From: Corythucha ciliata
Lineage: Eukaryota; Arthropoda; Insecta; Hemiptera; Tingidae
DNA length: 64,000 nucleotides
Assembly (NCBI GenBank): GCA_038030265.1
Contig: CM075943.1
Location: 2,480,001-2,544,000, forward strand
Reading direction: 5' to 3'
The first letter of the stretch is position 1, and every line of letters starts with the position of its first letter. Of this stretch, positions 31,779-41,264 are shown piece by piece. The position numbers were made by a program, and so were the translations under genes. The notes below the pieces were generated by a model that worked only from the letters and a program-made list of their open reading frames with translations, was not told the origin of the DNA and did not search any database.

Positions 31779-32321
31779 TTAATTTTTATTCAACACTTCA
31801 TGTAATTCAAGCCACTGTGACAATTTAATCGCCTGTACCCAGGCGCATCGGTATTTTGGATCACTCATCGAGTGGCGAAGACAAGGCGTTGCGAAGAAAT
31901 GACTCCACGGCTCTATCTGGCGAAGAGATGGACAGTTAAGCGAGGCCATGTCTCGAATTTCCGGCTTGCTGCCAAGTCCATCCAGGCGTGACTCCAAAAA
32001 ACGGGCTTTTTCCAAGCCCTTGACGTACACAACTGTTGTTGACAGAAGGTATTCTTTGAGAATGTTGTCCAGCTCCTTATATGCAACGAATCCTTCACTC
32101 CAGGACAAGTCGTGAAATTCTCTGGTTAGCCATTCATTTTGAGGACTCGATGAAGTGTCAGAGTAGTGATTGGGATCGGGAGATTTAAAAATCCAGTGCC
32201 CCGCAGCCCTTGTGTGCATGTGAACTATTGCAAGCTCCTTTACGATGAATCCTGACGTTTTTGGATTGCATCGTCCGCATCGGTCACTCTGGAAGGCGAT
32301 AAAGTCGACAACAGCAGTCAT
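31779..32321 (-). CDS. conserved Polinton protein, possibly exonuclease-like
   Basis: 180 residues matching a family I know from insect and cnidarian Polinton-type sequences, with the order FIVKELAIV, HWIFKSP, EWLTREFHDLSW, YVKGLEKARFLE, LNCPSL and a C-terminal CAWVQAIKLSQWLEL. The family has been thought to resemble DEDD-type 3'-5' exonucleases, but the first acidic motif is weak here (VDFIAFQ), so activity is uncertain. A CxxC near the N-terminus (CGRCNP) is lost in the second Polinton by a small deletion. AATAAA spans its stop region. Located between the major capsid and ATPase genes. Confidence 0.6.
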   Translation of the reverse strand: MTAVVDFIAFQSDRCGRCNPKTSGFIVKELAIVHMHTRAAGHWIFKSPDPNHYSDTSSSPQNEWLTREFHDLSWSEGFVAYKELDNILKEYLLSTTVVYVKGLEKARFLESRLDGLGSKPEIRDMASLNCPSLRQIEPWSHFFATPCLRHSMSDPKYRCAWVQAIKLSQWLELHEVLNKN

Positions 32322-32392
32322 GATGAATGCAGAGATGACACTGACGAATCTTCGGCCTTTTCATTGTCTATTTAAGCAAATAAGAGGGGGTG

Positions 32393-33652
32393 CTACGCCT
32401 GCTTTCTAACAACCCCGCTCAATGGGAAGTACGTGAAGAGAAGGTCGTGCAGGATCAAGCAAAACATGTTGGTGTCTGGAGGAAAGTTGGTGGAACTCTC
32501 AAATTCCAAGCGAATATCCATAGCTGACGAAGTGGGGGTATCGACCTGTCTTGAGCAGTCCAAAACAATAAGTGGGGCGTAGGAAAGATACTCTTCAAAA
32601 CTAAGCATTGGCTCTCCTGTTGTGTCCTCAGTGTGATAATAAGATGACTGAAAGGTCGAGTAAAGGTGATAAATCTCGGCAACGCGATTTTTATCAAAAT
32701 CCATTTGAAGTTGTTCGTATGGAAATGCAGTTGAGCCGCAAAATAATTTAAGACTTGTCAAGTTACAAGAATCAAATTGTGCAGAATGTTTAGCAAGCTT
32801 AGAAATGTCTGCACTCCGTCCCGTCTGGAAACCTATAATGACGTAGCGAGGTTTTTCCATCTGAGTGGCCGTCTTAATTGTCCAGTTATGTTGCCGAGTT
32901 GCCGGTAGGGTGGGAAAGTAGTGGAGAGACCATCCTCTGAATGGCACTTCAATCGGTTTGTCGCGCTCAATATGATGCAAAAGTTGGAGTTTCATGGCGT
33001 CCGAGACCTCGAGGTACGGCACTTTCCACGCTATCTTGGTAATTTCGAGTGTAGGTGTTTTAGATGCAGTGTCCGATGCTCCTGTTGTTGGAAATTTGAT
33101 TCGCTTGAAAACCTGCTTGTCTGTGTTTGAGCGTATTAGTACTAGTTCCAGTCGGGAATTGAGCAAGATCTTGCGGTAGTCCTCGGCGAAACCGAAAATT
33201 GTCTTGAGTGGTATGCATGCGTAAAAATCTCCCGATGAATGAACTATTGGATTGCGCTCGTTATCGTAAGGCATTGTCCATCCTCCCGCCTCCAGATGTT
33301 GCTGCTTTGCCTTTGAAAATGAGCAGTATCCTTTCATGGTGCTCGTGAACCCCGGTAATTTAACGCGATCAATGACGACTCCATTTAGTTCTATCCAGCA
33401 CTCGTCAAAGGCGTATGTGAGTCCATTCGTTGACAAGGTGTAATCTGTTCCCATATCATTGGCCTTGCCTTCAATGATGAGAAGACTGTCTGACACAAGG
33501 GGAAGAACTGATGTGGAGAGGAGGGGGCATCGAATTTCGTCAGAGTTGGCAAATTTTGACGCTATGTATGGCAAGTGTGTGTGATAGGCCCATGAAGTTA
33601 TGCTATGATCAAAGACCGTGGGGGCCTTGACGTCCAATACGCTCGTCGCCAT
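32393..33652 (-). CDS. major capsid protein (double jelly-roll, hexon-like)
   Basis: 419 residues, the largest structural gene of the set and in the expected place between the penton-like and ATPase genes. Beta-strand-rich sequence in two halves, with CIPLKTIFGFAEDYRKILLN near the middle, a signature of a protein family repeatedly found in arthropod Polintons. Expected to form the icosahedral shell. Starts at ATG 33652 (GAAATGGCG). Copy 2 (61178-62443) is the same length within two residues, showing strong constraint until recently. I assign the capsid role from gene order and composition; the fold is not directly visible. Confidence 0.75.
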   Translation of the reverse strand: MATSVLDVKAPTVFDHSITSWAYHTHLPYIASKFANSDEIRCPLLSTSVLPLVSDSLLIIEGKANDMGTDYTLSTNGLTYAFDECWIELNGVVIDRVKLPGFTSTMKGYCSFSKAKQQHLEAGGWTMPYDNERNPIVHSSGDFYACIPLKTIFGFAEDYRKILLNSRLELVLIRSNTDKQVFKRIKFPTTGASDTASKTPTLEITKIAWKVPYLEVSDAMKLQLLHHIERDKPIEVPFRGWSLHYFPTLPATRQHNWTIKTATQMEKPRYVIIGFQTGRSADISKLAKHSAQFDSCNLTSLKLFCGSTAFPYEQLQMDFDKNRVAEIYHLYSTFQSSYYHTEDTTGEPMLSFEEYLSYAPLIVLDCSRQVDTPTSSAMDIRLEFESSTNFPPDTNMFCLILHDLLFTYFPLSGVVRKQA

Positions 33653-33806
33653 TTCGATTGATTATTTTAAATCCGAGGCTACGAAGGAATGCCCGGTTAG
33701 ATGATGTTAACTCTGTCGATGACGTCCTTCTACTGATTATGTTTCCTCTGTCGTCATACATTTTACCTACGCCTGCCCCTCTCCGACGTCTGCTAAAATC
33801 CAGCAT
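33609..33806 (-). CDS. small basic conserved protein
   Basis: 65 residues starting MLDFSRRRRGAG, Arg-rich at the N-terminus, with NRAFLRSLGFKI near residues 38-49. It overlaps the penton-like gene's 3' end by 14 bases and the major capsid gene's 5' end by 44 bases in a different frame. The equivalent protein in Polinton 2 differs at only two residues (N to K and L to S), so it is a real gene. Composition suggests a DNA-condensing or core protein, by analogy with small adenovirus core proteins. Confidence 0.7.
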   Translation of the reverse strand: MLDFSRRRRGAGVGKMYDDRGNIISRRTSSTELTSSNRAFLRSLGFKIINRNGDERIGRQGPHGL

Positions 33807-34740
33807 CTTTTTTCAAATGAAGTCTGATGATAATCTCTTCTCCGCGGAAATCAAGTAGTTCTCCCGACTCGTCTAATAATTGCACTGTAACGGAAGACAG
33901 GTCGTTGCGCGCAGTCAATGGCAAATAGATGATATTCTTGGGTACCTCGACGATTTTATAGCCCGGCTCTACCTCGGGGTAGCACTCGTAAATAATGTGA
34001 GAGTCGAGTCCGTTTCTGAACGAGCTGTCAATAATACTACACTCAATTGCGATTGCGTTGGCCTTGAGTATATTGACCACATGAGGAGCCTTGTGAGATG
34101 TCCCGGATGGAAGAACGCTATTTTTGTCATATCCAAAAAGATTTCCCAGGCTATTCCCGGAAGGAAAGTAGACGTGCCTTGAGCACTCCAAGTAGCACTT
34201 TAGTGTGTTTCGATTTACAGACATCTTTAAGGTGATATTATTGGGTAAACTGTCCTGTATAGCCTTCACCAATTGATGAAACTCGTAGGCTCCCTCTTCC
34301 ACAATTACCCGTGATCCCGTGTAGAGACGAAGAGGTATTTTGGGATCAATGACCGGACCGTCGGCCGTATAAGATCCTCCTGCCAGAAGGACACGCCCTT
34401 GACTGAACCCCAGGTGGAGAATGGCAGAGTCAGCGTCCAAGTTGTAAATATCTTTTTCCAATACTGTCACTGTGATACGTTGAGTTGTTTCGTCGTAGCG
34501 CGAAGTAAAGAAACTATTTAAAAGTTTAGATGCCTCCTCCGCTTTCGTTGGCACAGATTGCGGCTCGTCGCAGTAGTAGAACGTGTTGTTGACCCCATGC
34601 TTTACATTCGCCAAGCTGTAGTATGTTTCAAACGAGAGAAGGCCCATAACCCATTGACCGTCGCCATCGAGAGGCAAAGGAGGGAAAAAATTCGACGTGA
34701 GCGTCGAGGAAGTACCTGTCAAGGCTATGATCGCAGACAT
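33793..34740 (-). CDS. minor capsid protein (penton-like)
   Basis: 315 residues from the ATG at 34740 (MSAIIALTG). The frame is open 19 codons further upstream, but that part overlaps the protease gene. The C-terminal region has KNIIYLPLTARNDLSSVTVQ and a final FRGEEIIIRLHL, a beta-rich ending characteristic of the Polinton minor capsid/penton family, expected to be a single jelly-roll at the capsid vertices. It lies directly between protease and major capsid genes. Polinton 2 carries a frameshift in the equivalent gene. Confidence 0.75.
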   Translation of the reverse strand: MSAIIALTGTSSTLTSNFFPPLPLDGDGQWVMGLLSFETYYSLANVKHGVNNTFYYCDEPQSVPTKAEEASKLLNSFFTSRYDETTQRITVTVLEKDIYNLDADSAILHLGFSQGRVLLAGGSYTADGPVIDPKIPLRLYTGSRVIVEEGAYEFHQLVKAIQDSLPNNITLKMSVNRNTLKCYLECSRHVYFPSGNSLGNLFGYDKNSVLPSGTSHKAPHVVNILKANAIAIECSIIDSSFRNGLDSHIIYECYPEVEPGYKIVEVPKNIIYLPLTARNDLSSVTVQLLDESGELLDFRGEEIIIRLHLKKDAGF

Positions 34741-35117
34741 GACTGAGCCTGAATACGTGCCATCAATACTAAAAATAGGATCGACAGGTGACCGCATATC
34801 TCAGTGTTGAAAGGCTGTACCTGCTCGCGATTGTAGAGCACTCGTCGTTCGGGACCCCAGTAGGTGATTAGTTGCGGTGGTGGGGGAAGGTTACCGAAGC
34901 TATCAAAGTAGATTACAGTTGTAGACGCCCAATAGGCTACCCAGTGTGTGCCTGGCCCCTTTGCCCTGTCAAGATTGACTATGGCGCACTCCACCTTACG
35001 ACGGCGGGGAGGCAAAGTGTCAACGTTGAAAACTCCGCGGAACGAAGGAATGCACAATTTGAAAATAATGTGGTCAATGTCCGCGTTGGAGAGAGCCCGA
35101 AGTGGCAGGCAAGCTAC
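34725..35117 (-). CDS. adenain-like cysteine protease
   Basis: A Ulp1/adenain-family maturation protease that would process virion proteins. The visible order is ALSNADIDHII then PSFRGVFNVDTLP (N-terminal helix region), GPGTHWVAYW with the catalytic His, YFDSFGNLPPP with the Asp, and EICGHLSILFL with the catalytic Cys. The conserved N-terminus lies upstream of any in-frame ATG: the frame is open back to about 35130 without one, so translation may use a non-AUG codon or a spliced first exon. The 3' end overlaps the start of the penton-like gene. About 130 residues, compact but complete in motifs. Confidence 0.82.
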   Translation of the reverse strand, partial: VACLPLRALSNADIDHIIFKLCIPSFRGVFNVDTLPPRRRKVECAIVNLDRAKGPGTHWVAYWASTTVIYFDSFGNLPPPPQLITYWGPERRVLYNREQVQPFNTEICGHLSILFLVLMARIQAQSCLRS

Positions 35118-35884
35118 TAGTTTTTTGATCGACGTTTTTTACCGGCACCAGTGGTAAATAGTCCCAGTCCTTGTCGGTAGGGTTTGAGAAATAAGCCTTG
35201 TCCCAACGATACGGATGACTTGTCGCCGGCATTACGATTAGATGCGGCAGTTTTCGCCTCATTATACAGTCGGACAATGCTTGCAGCACCCCCAGCGAGA
35301 CTTCCTAGAGCTGACAGAGCGGGTATAGCAGCCATTAGCAGTGGGAGAAATCCTCCTGTTTGTTCGTTGGGTAGGGGAATTACACGAGGCGGCGTAAAAT
35401 GTCCCGCCGGTAGTGCCTTTTTTGCCGCACGGCGCGCCACTATCATTTTTTGGTGTAGACTGGTAGATGCTGGGAGGTTTTTTAGCATTTTCTTCGCCGC
35501 TAGGAGACCACGTCGAAATACGGCAGCCGAGCTCCCCCTCCGTTTCACTTTTCCACCTCCACTTTTCAGCTTCATTGCTCCGTAAACGGTCCAAGCTGCA
35601 GCTTTTTCTTTCCACGAAGCGTCCTTGGCTTTAGTTCTTTGTCTGGCGGCCTGAGCCAGTTCCCGATCGGCTATTATTCTCTTTGCAGGATCTTTCTCTC
35701 GATGGTAAAATAAATCGTGTTGACGGCACGCTCGGTCGAGTGGGTTAATACCAATTTGTCCTTTAGCTAGCCGTTCTTCTACTTTAGTGCCTGGGCCGCA
35801 CCACTGGTATCCTCCTGGTAAATGCAGTTCAACTGTGAGTCGGTTGACAATAGCGTCTATGAGTCCTTGGCCTTTCAACAACAT
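35117..35884 (-). CDS. PLA2-domain minor virion protein
   Basis: 255 residues. Residues 20-62 form a phospholipase A2-like domain: the Ca-binding loop around YQWCGPGTK and the catalytic DRACRQHDLFYH, as in parvovirus VP1 unique regions and adintovirus virion proteins, where lipid hydrolysis helps particles cross membranes. A basic middle follows. Then comes a Gly/Ala-rich hydrophobic stretch (LLMAAIPALSALGSLAGGAA, about residue 192) like adenovirus lytic or membrane-active minor proteins. The C-terminus is basic (GKKRRSKN). First gene of the leftward block, with a TATA box about 30 bases upstream. Appears intact. The 3' end of its homologue is at the window edge. Confidence 0.85.
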   Translation of the reverse strand: MLLKGQGLIDAIVNRLTVELHLPGGYQWCGPGTKVEERLAKGQIGINPLDRACRQHDLFYHREKDPAKRIIADRELAQAARQRTKAKDASWKEKAAAWTVYGAMKLKSGGGKVKRRGSSAAVFRRGLLAAKKMLKNLPASTSLHQKMIVARRAAKKALPAGHFTPPRVIPLPNEQTGGFLPLLMAAIPALSALGSLAGGAASIVRLYNEAKTAASNRNAGDKSSVSLGQGLFLKPYRQGLGLFTTGAGKKRRSKN

Positions 35885-35912
35885 AATGAGTTTCCTTTCG
35901 ATACTTCCATGT

Positions 35913-35920
35913 CATATATA
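35913..35920 (-). promoter_or_regulatory. TATA box of the leftward capsid-gene block
   Basis: TATATATG on the minus strand, about 30 bases before ATG 35884. With the rightward polymerase start at 36280 it defines a 395-base divergent promoter region. Confidence 0.55.
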
Positions 35921-35953
35921 GCCCCCATCCTCCAACTATGGTACATAAAATTA

Positions 35954-36148
35954 CTAGAAGAGTATTAGCGAAAAAGATGGAGGGGGTAAGGTTGCCGTAG
36001 TACATTTTCGATATGTCTCAATCACAAGAGGACATATAGTGCTATTGCTAATGGTACAATTGGAGTAGAGGGATAGAGCAACATAGCATGGGATGCCCGA
36101 GGGCAGTGCCCCAAATCCTTCTGCCAAGTATTCCAGTGGATGGTTCAT
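35954..36148 (-). CDS. possible 64-aa protein in the divergent promoter region
   Basis: Open from ATG 36148, with two N-glycosylation-type sites (NCT, NST) and a hydrophobic C-terminal end (SFSLILF). No homologue recognised, and it sits across the promoter region, so it may not be real. Listed because nothing else occupies the stretch. Confidence 0.2.
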   Translation of the reverse strand: MNHPLEYLAEGFGALPSGIPCYVALSLYSNCTISNSTICPLVIETYRKCTTATLPPPSFSLILF

Positions 36149-36279
36149 GGCGAAATGATGACCGTGGTGGCGTCGAGGGAAAGATGTGGACGTCCCTCCC
36201 ACCCCCACCCCCCTGTATCCCTACATATACGGCTATGTTAACCGCTTTTTTTGTATAACTGCTTCAGCTCTCTAACAAA

Positions 36280-37344
36280 ATGGAACCTCAACGCCCATCA
36301 GTCATCATGTTTGCTTCTTCGGACGGATCGGTTCGGCCTGCCGCAAACCAATGCCCTCGCTGCTATAAGATTTCTGCCAGCGGCACCTCCTTGCGTCGTC
36401 ATCTTCGGACTGGGGCTTGCTCTCTACAGTGTCGTAAATGCGGCAAACAACTATCATCGTCAAAAATCCGCATGAGGCACGAACGTCTCAATAACTGTGC
36501 AAAGAGCTTGAAGGCAACAGTTCCACCGGTACCTAGATCTAAACTGCCGTGTCCCTCTTGTCACTTGGAGTTTACCACTCAGCATCATTTGAATATGCAC
36601 GTGCGTGCGCAGACTTGTTCACTCAAGTGTTCACGCTGCGGACGGAATTTTAGTACATTGGGAAACAAAAGACGTCATCTAAAGCTTAAGCAGTGTGGTG
36701 CTGACCCGCTCGTTGACAAACGTGCTCTGCGACGAAAGGAAATGCGTGTGAACACTTCAGGCGCTACTAACGACGGATTAATTCAAGTGGAATCTGCATT
36801 CGAAGGGAGATTGGTGTCGTTTTATGCTCCCAACACGTACAACACATCCCAGACCGACGAATTTTTTGAACATGTCCGCCCCAAGTTGAAGCGAAAAATT
36901 GAAGAGTACCTTTTGAAATGGACGGGATTATTCGTCAACTTTGTGCTTGAAATGACGTATGCGAAGCCTATACCTGACCAACCGCAGGCCGAGGTTGATC
37001 GTGCGTTCTACAGTCCCAGTGTTGCCGTTTACATGGACACCGACGTAGAAAACCTAATCACTGAGGCAGTTCAAAATATGATTGGTGCAATGCTTACGTA
37101 CGAGGGACATGGCAGCGGTTATAGTTTATTAAAAATAGACGGGTTATTGCTAAACATCAACAAGCACAATCCGCTGAAGGCCGGCTGTCATATTCCGCTT
37201 CCTCACTCAATCGCAAAGCGACAAGCCTGTGATTCTACTCCGTACGACGGAGTGGATTGTTTTAAAAGGGCCATCTTGGACGGAGCATCAACAAAGACCT
37301 ATAACTTTGACATGCTACAGTTCCCCACCCCTTTGAAGGATATT
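36280..37344 (+). CDS. protein-primed DNA polymerase B (5' part, cut by gap)
   Basis: N-terminal 355 residues of the Polinton polymerase. The first 145 carry four C2H2-like finger motifs (CPRCYK, CRKCGK, CPSCHL, CSRCGR with paired His/Cys), a DNA-binding head found in insect Polinton polymerases. Then come SGYSLLKIDGLLLNINKHNPL and a HIPLPHSIAKRQA block, the conserved region before the exonuclease domain of this family, and the frame runs into the N gap. Starts at ATG 36280 in an AACAAAATGG context. The exonuclease and polymerase domains are not visible, so activity cannot be judged. Confidence 0.85.
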
Positions 37345-37844
37345 NNNNNNNNNNNNNNNNNNNNNNNNNNNNNNNNNNNNNNNNNNNNNNNNNNNNNNNN
37401 NNNNNNNNNNNNNNNNNNNNNNNNNNNNNNNNNNNNNNNNNNNNNNNNNNNNNNNNNNNNNNNNNNNNNNNNNNNNNNNNNNNNNNNNNNNNNNNNNNNN
37501 NNNNNNNNNNNNNNNNNNNNNNNNNNNNNNNNNNNNNNNNNNNNNNNNNNNNNNNNNNNNNNNNNNNNNNNNNNNNNNNNNNNNNNNNNNNNNNNNNNNN
37601 NNNNNNNNNNNNNNNNNNNNNNNNNNNNNNNNNNNNNNNNNNNNNNNNNNNNNNNNNNNNNNNNNNNNNNNNNNNNNNNNNNNNNNNNNNNNNNNNNNNN
37701 NNNNNNNNNNNNNNNNNNNNNNNNNNNNNNNNNNNNNNNNNNNNNNNNNNNNNNNNNNNNNNNNNNNNNNNNNNNNNNNNNNNNNNNNNNNNNNNNNNNN
37801 NNNNNNNNNNNNNNNNNNNNNNNNNNNNNNNNNNNNNNNNNNNN
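37345..37844. other. assembly gap (500 N)
   Basis: Exactly 500 undetermined bases, probably a placeholder of unknown true length. It removes the rest of the polymerase and the right end of Polinton 1, and hides the junction with copy B. Confidence 1.
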
Positions 37845-37873
37845 GATCGTGAACTTGGTGCCCGGCGAAGTAA

Positions 37874-38012
37874 AGCCTGCTTCACATGATATCTGAAAAA
37901 AGCTCAGCTTTGAGCTGTATCCAATGAAACATAATTAATTCAATCGCGGGTTGCTCTTTGATTGGCTACAGCTCAAAGCTTAAGCTGTCACAGCCCGCAT
38001 GTGAAGGCGGCT
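37874..38012. mobile_element. 139-bp Harbinger-type MITE
   Basis: Terminal repeats AGCCTGCTTCACATG and AGCCGCCTTCACATG (13 of 15 matching), flanked by TAA on both sides (37871-37873, 38013-38015). Copy A has one TAA and no insert near 1358. An inner inverted repeat around CAGCTTTGAGCTG is also present. Confidence 0.88.
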
Positions 38013-38759
38013 TAAAGGCTCACAAAGAAGGAGAAGCCAGCTTTAAAAAAAAAACCATGTTGATATTGTTCTACGATTATCGTTGTAGATTGCAGTCATC
38101 GCAGAAAAACTGTAGCGGCTGAATTGAATACGAATATGTCAAAGAAGAAAGGGCAGTCGTTTCTGGTACACCGAACACTGAATCCCACCAAAAACTTTTA
38201 AAAAACACACACAGTGTAGTGAGCTCAACGGCCAGAAAACAAGTTTTCATGGGTGATGGCGATACTCACATTTTCACAAGTGCTGTACACCGTACCCTGT
38301 GTCTCGAGTTTGCTTGTCACCCGAAAGTCATCAATTTCGACTAATCCCGGAAGAAACCAAACCCGACATTCGTGTGCTTTTGACGGTGGTCTCTGGAGGG
38401 TGTAAATGTGTCGAACACGTCTGTTATGACTTCAAAAGCATAATTTATTATAATCAACTCATAAATAAACGATTCAATTTGACTACACGAAGTGTTTTTA
38501 CCGTAAGCTGCGCCGGAGTGAAAAGACATTTTGGTTATCTAGAATTCTAGAGAGAGGTGAGGAAAATAATGTTCATCTGAAGCCGGACGGATTCAAAAAA
38601 TCAAGTAGCCCCTGTCGATTGCGAATCAGGTCTTCCCGACACTAATTATTACGTAGAGAAATTTAAAAAATATGTGAAAAACACTGAACTGCCTTAAAAC
38701 GTGGGATTTGTATCAATAATGTCAAACTGTCCTAGGGATTGATGATAAGGTGATAAGGT

Positions 38760-39460
38760 TTATTATGAGTCGAAACTTCCCCGACGTATAACAATAAGGT
38801 CACGCTTTTTTTTATTCATACGGCTCAATGTTTCAGGAAATAAACAACATTAAAGTTTTAACCAACCGGTCATGAGGGTGCATGCAGTCCACCTTATGTT
38901 TCAGAGGTTCTAATAAATCTACTAGCATCCCTGGACTCACGCGGTACTTTCTTATTCTACGCGTAAGGGTGGAGTATGATGGTGTAGGATAATTTGTACT
39001 ATATAAATAGTTATACCCATGCACGCCTGTTATTAGGTCAAAGATAATAGGTAATGAATACATGTAACTATTGAGAATGAACGAAATACTCTTACCAAGA
39101 ATAAATCTGAGTTTCAACCCTTTCATTATACTCTCCGGAGACCATTTGGGAACCTTCTTCAAACACAAGGATTTGATTTGGTCATCGTTCAAAAATGTTT
39201 TAATTGTTGATTCCCAATTATCCACTTCCTTTTGTAGCTTCCTAGCCAGGTCTTCTTGGCTGGCATGCTTTTCTTCAAGGTCAGCAGTGACGGCTTAGTA
39301 ATAACCACGTGAAATATGAAATTAAGGTAGTTCACAGGTACAACTTGAACATTTAACCATTAACGCAGATTTGCACTCGTCAGACTCCTTCTTCAATCTT
39401 GCGTTTTCCGCTTCAAGTCTTGAAATTCGTTCCTTAATAATTGAATTATTACCTTAACAT
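38760..39460 (-). pseudogene. P-element/THAP9-like transposase, N-terminal core (copy B)
   Basis: Same exons as 2060-2760 with a few substitutions (for example L to I in KWSPESIMKGLKLRF) and the same stop. The open core runs 39225-38833. Strand and position put it upstream of the C-terminal half at 25731-24332, with Polinton 1 and the gap in between, so the two were probably one gene before the Polinton inserted. Confidence 0.7.
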
Positions 39461-39885
39461 TCATGGATAGACGAAAACGTGATTTACCCCTAACTAAATC
39501 ATATTCTACTAGCGCTAAAATACCCGTACAAGCTGGTTGCACGGGCGCTTCGGTCAACATACTTTTTCTTGGTTTCCAAAGTCCCCGGCCCCCACCAAAT
39601 TTGTGCTGCCCACATTCTGTAACTTTTTTAAAACATTGTATCTAAACGCTTACTTTCATTGATATTTTGTGTGCGAATGCATAAGTAGGATAATTATTTC
39701 TATTTTGACACCATCGTTGAAAGTTACAGAATAATGGGCTATTGGATGACTCAGCGCCGAAGTCCTCAGCAATTAGCGTTCATCAATAATCAAAAATACC
39801 GATAAAGTTATAGTTCCCCGTTCAGCGATCGATCCGTTATACGTTACATAACAAAATAAATTATAACGACATATAATATGATGAA

Positions 39886-40438
39886 CACATTGACATATCA
39901 ACAAACACACATTTAAATTATCAACAAATTTTTAAATAGTCTGCACATGAATATAGCGATCATAGTCAAGTTAATTCCAAAAATGGCCACTAATAGATTA
40001 ATAAGCAATTGGCACTTCGACATCCATGATGACGACACGATGCTGCTTTAAAACCGTTGTCATCGTTGATTCACTGTTTCATCAGTTCGTTTTTATTTAT
40101 TGACCTCAGACAGTAGTTGTTTTATGATTGTGAAGTAACATCTATAGGCACGAACTGAAAATGATTTACGTTTAGGTTTTACAACAAACGCGTGATGAGA
40201 ATCTTACTTTCCAGCTGCTTCGCTCCACGGTATACGAATTACGATGATCTTTTGTTCGTACCAAATGCTCCAGCTAGATAAGGCCATAAGTGCGACTGAC
40301 GAGTTTTTAGTTACAATTCCTGGACTATGTAATGTATCAGTACAGTAGGAACTTTCGAAGATTCCTTTCCGGATAATGATCAATTGATATGATGTCATTG
40401 ATACACGTTGATTGATATGTTGTCACCAGCAGTGTATT
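39886..40438. other. no gene supported; empty LINE site
   Basis: Matches 6754-7315 of copy A. The uninterrupted ATATGATGAACACATTG at its left edge is the pre-insertion site of the LINE. Confidence 0.6.
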
Positions 40439-40439
40439 A

Positions 40440-40620
40440 CCATTAATTGTCATTTAATTTATGACAAGTACTCCACGTACATACTGCGCCACAACTCGTC
40501 CGGCCTGATTGCAAAAATTACTGGTGATACAGGGTTCCAGTATTCGTGTCCGTGCCAGAAGAAAAAAATTATTGATTTACGGTCATATTCTGTTGTACAT
40601 AGTACAGCACGACCGGATGA
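40440..40620 (+). pseudogene. P-transposase C-terminal remnant (copy B)
   Basis: Codons for the tail ending LRSYSVVH, matching 9565-9744. The rest of the core is deleted relative to copy A. Confidence 0.6.
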
Positions 40621-40732
40621 TTAATCCCTATCTTCTCGTGAAACAATATGTAAAGTTGTAATCAAAATTTATATCAGATACTGTAACTTGTCCATTGTTT
40701 AAATTATGAGCATATCTACTTATAAACGTAGG

Positions 40733-41259
40733 TGTTTAGGCCGAGAAAGAAGTTTGAAATTATTCTGGTTCCCGAGCCAGGGATATAAACTTACGCAGTA
40801 GGAATCAACCACGCTGCAGTAGGATTAAACGTTTTGATGAAGTCGCTGAACGTCCAGCTGGTTTTCCCACGCTCCTGGGTAATGATACGACAACGGGTTA
40901 TAAATCAACGCACGTTTCGGTAAATTTGTTCCTGTTGATATATTTTTACGACGACGTTTGACAGGAGTAGCGAAAATGGAGATGTGAATTGAGACCAGTA
41001 AGTCAGCGCTTATTGATTTTATGGCATGTATGAAATTAATCGCAGGTGGGAAAGCGAGGCGAAACGCATTGACGGTGACGGCAGAGAGACCAATAACGAT
41101 ATTAAGAAGGAAGGGCCTGTGAAGGGCAACGGTCAATCTCCCACTCCCACTACCGGCATTTTGAGAATTTGGTATGTTTATGTGCGACCTATTAGTTAGT
41201 GAAATTATTAATAAAGCTATAACTACTGCCTTAACTTGTATTAATTAGTGGCGTAAACA
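40733..41259. repeat. solo LTR
   Basis: 527 bases starting TGTTTAGGCC and ending GGCGTAAACA, flanked by GTAGG on both sides (40728-40732, 41260-41264). Copy A has a single GTAGG at 9848-9852 without the insert. AATAAAG lies about 50 bases before the right end, which suggests plus orientation. A short open frame on the minus strand inside it shows no domain. It is the product of LTR-LTR recombination. Confidence 0.85.
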
Positions 41260-41264
41260 GTAGG

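Larger units (their letters stand above)
25732..37344. mobile_element. Polinton/Maverick (adintovirus-like) element 1
   Basis: Contains the defining set: protein-primed DNA polymerase B, retrovirus-like integrase, adenain-type protease, packaging ATPase, and major and minor capsid proteins, plus accessory genes. The left end is placed where P-transposase homology stops. The sequence there starts AGTAGGTGTAAAAGG, and Polinton ends commonly begin with AG. A C-rich tract (25790-25925) follows. The right part of the polymerase and the right end are lost in an N gap. At least 11.6 kb is present, whereas intact elements are usually 15-20 kb. All capsid and integration genes read leftwards from about 35.9 kb, and the polymerase reads rightwards. 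Confidence 0.92.

Noticed and set aside
40825..41136. 103-codon minus-strand frame
   Set aside because: Lies entirely within the solo LTR, which is normally non-coding; no domain.
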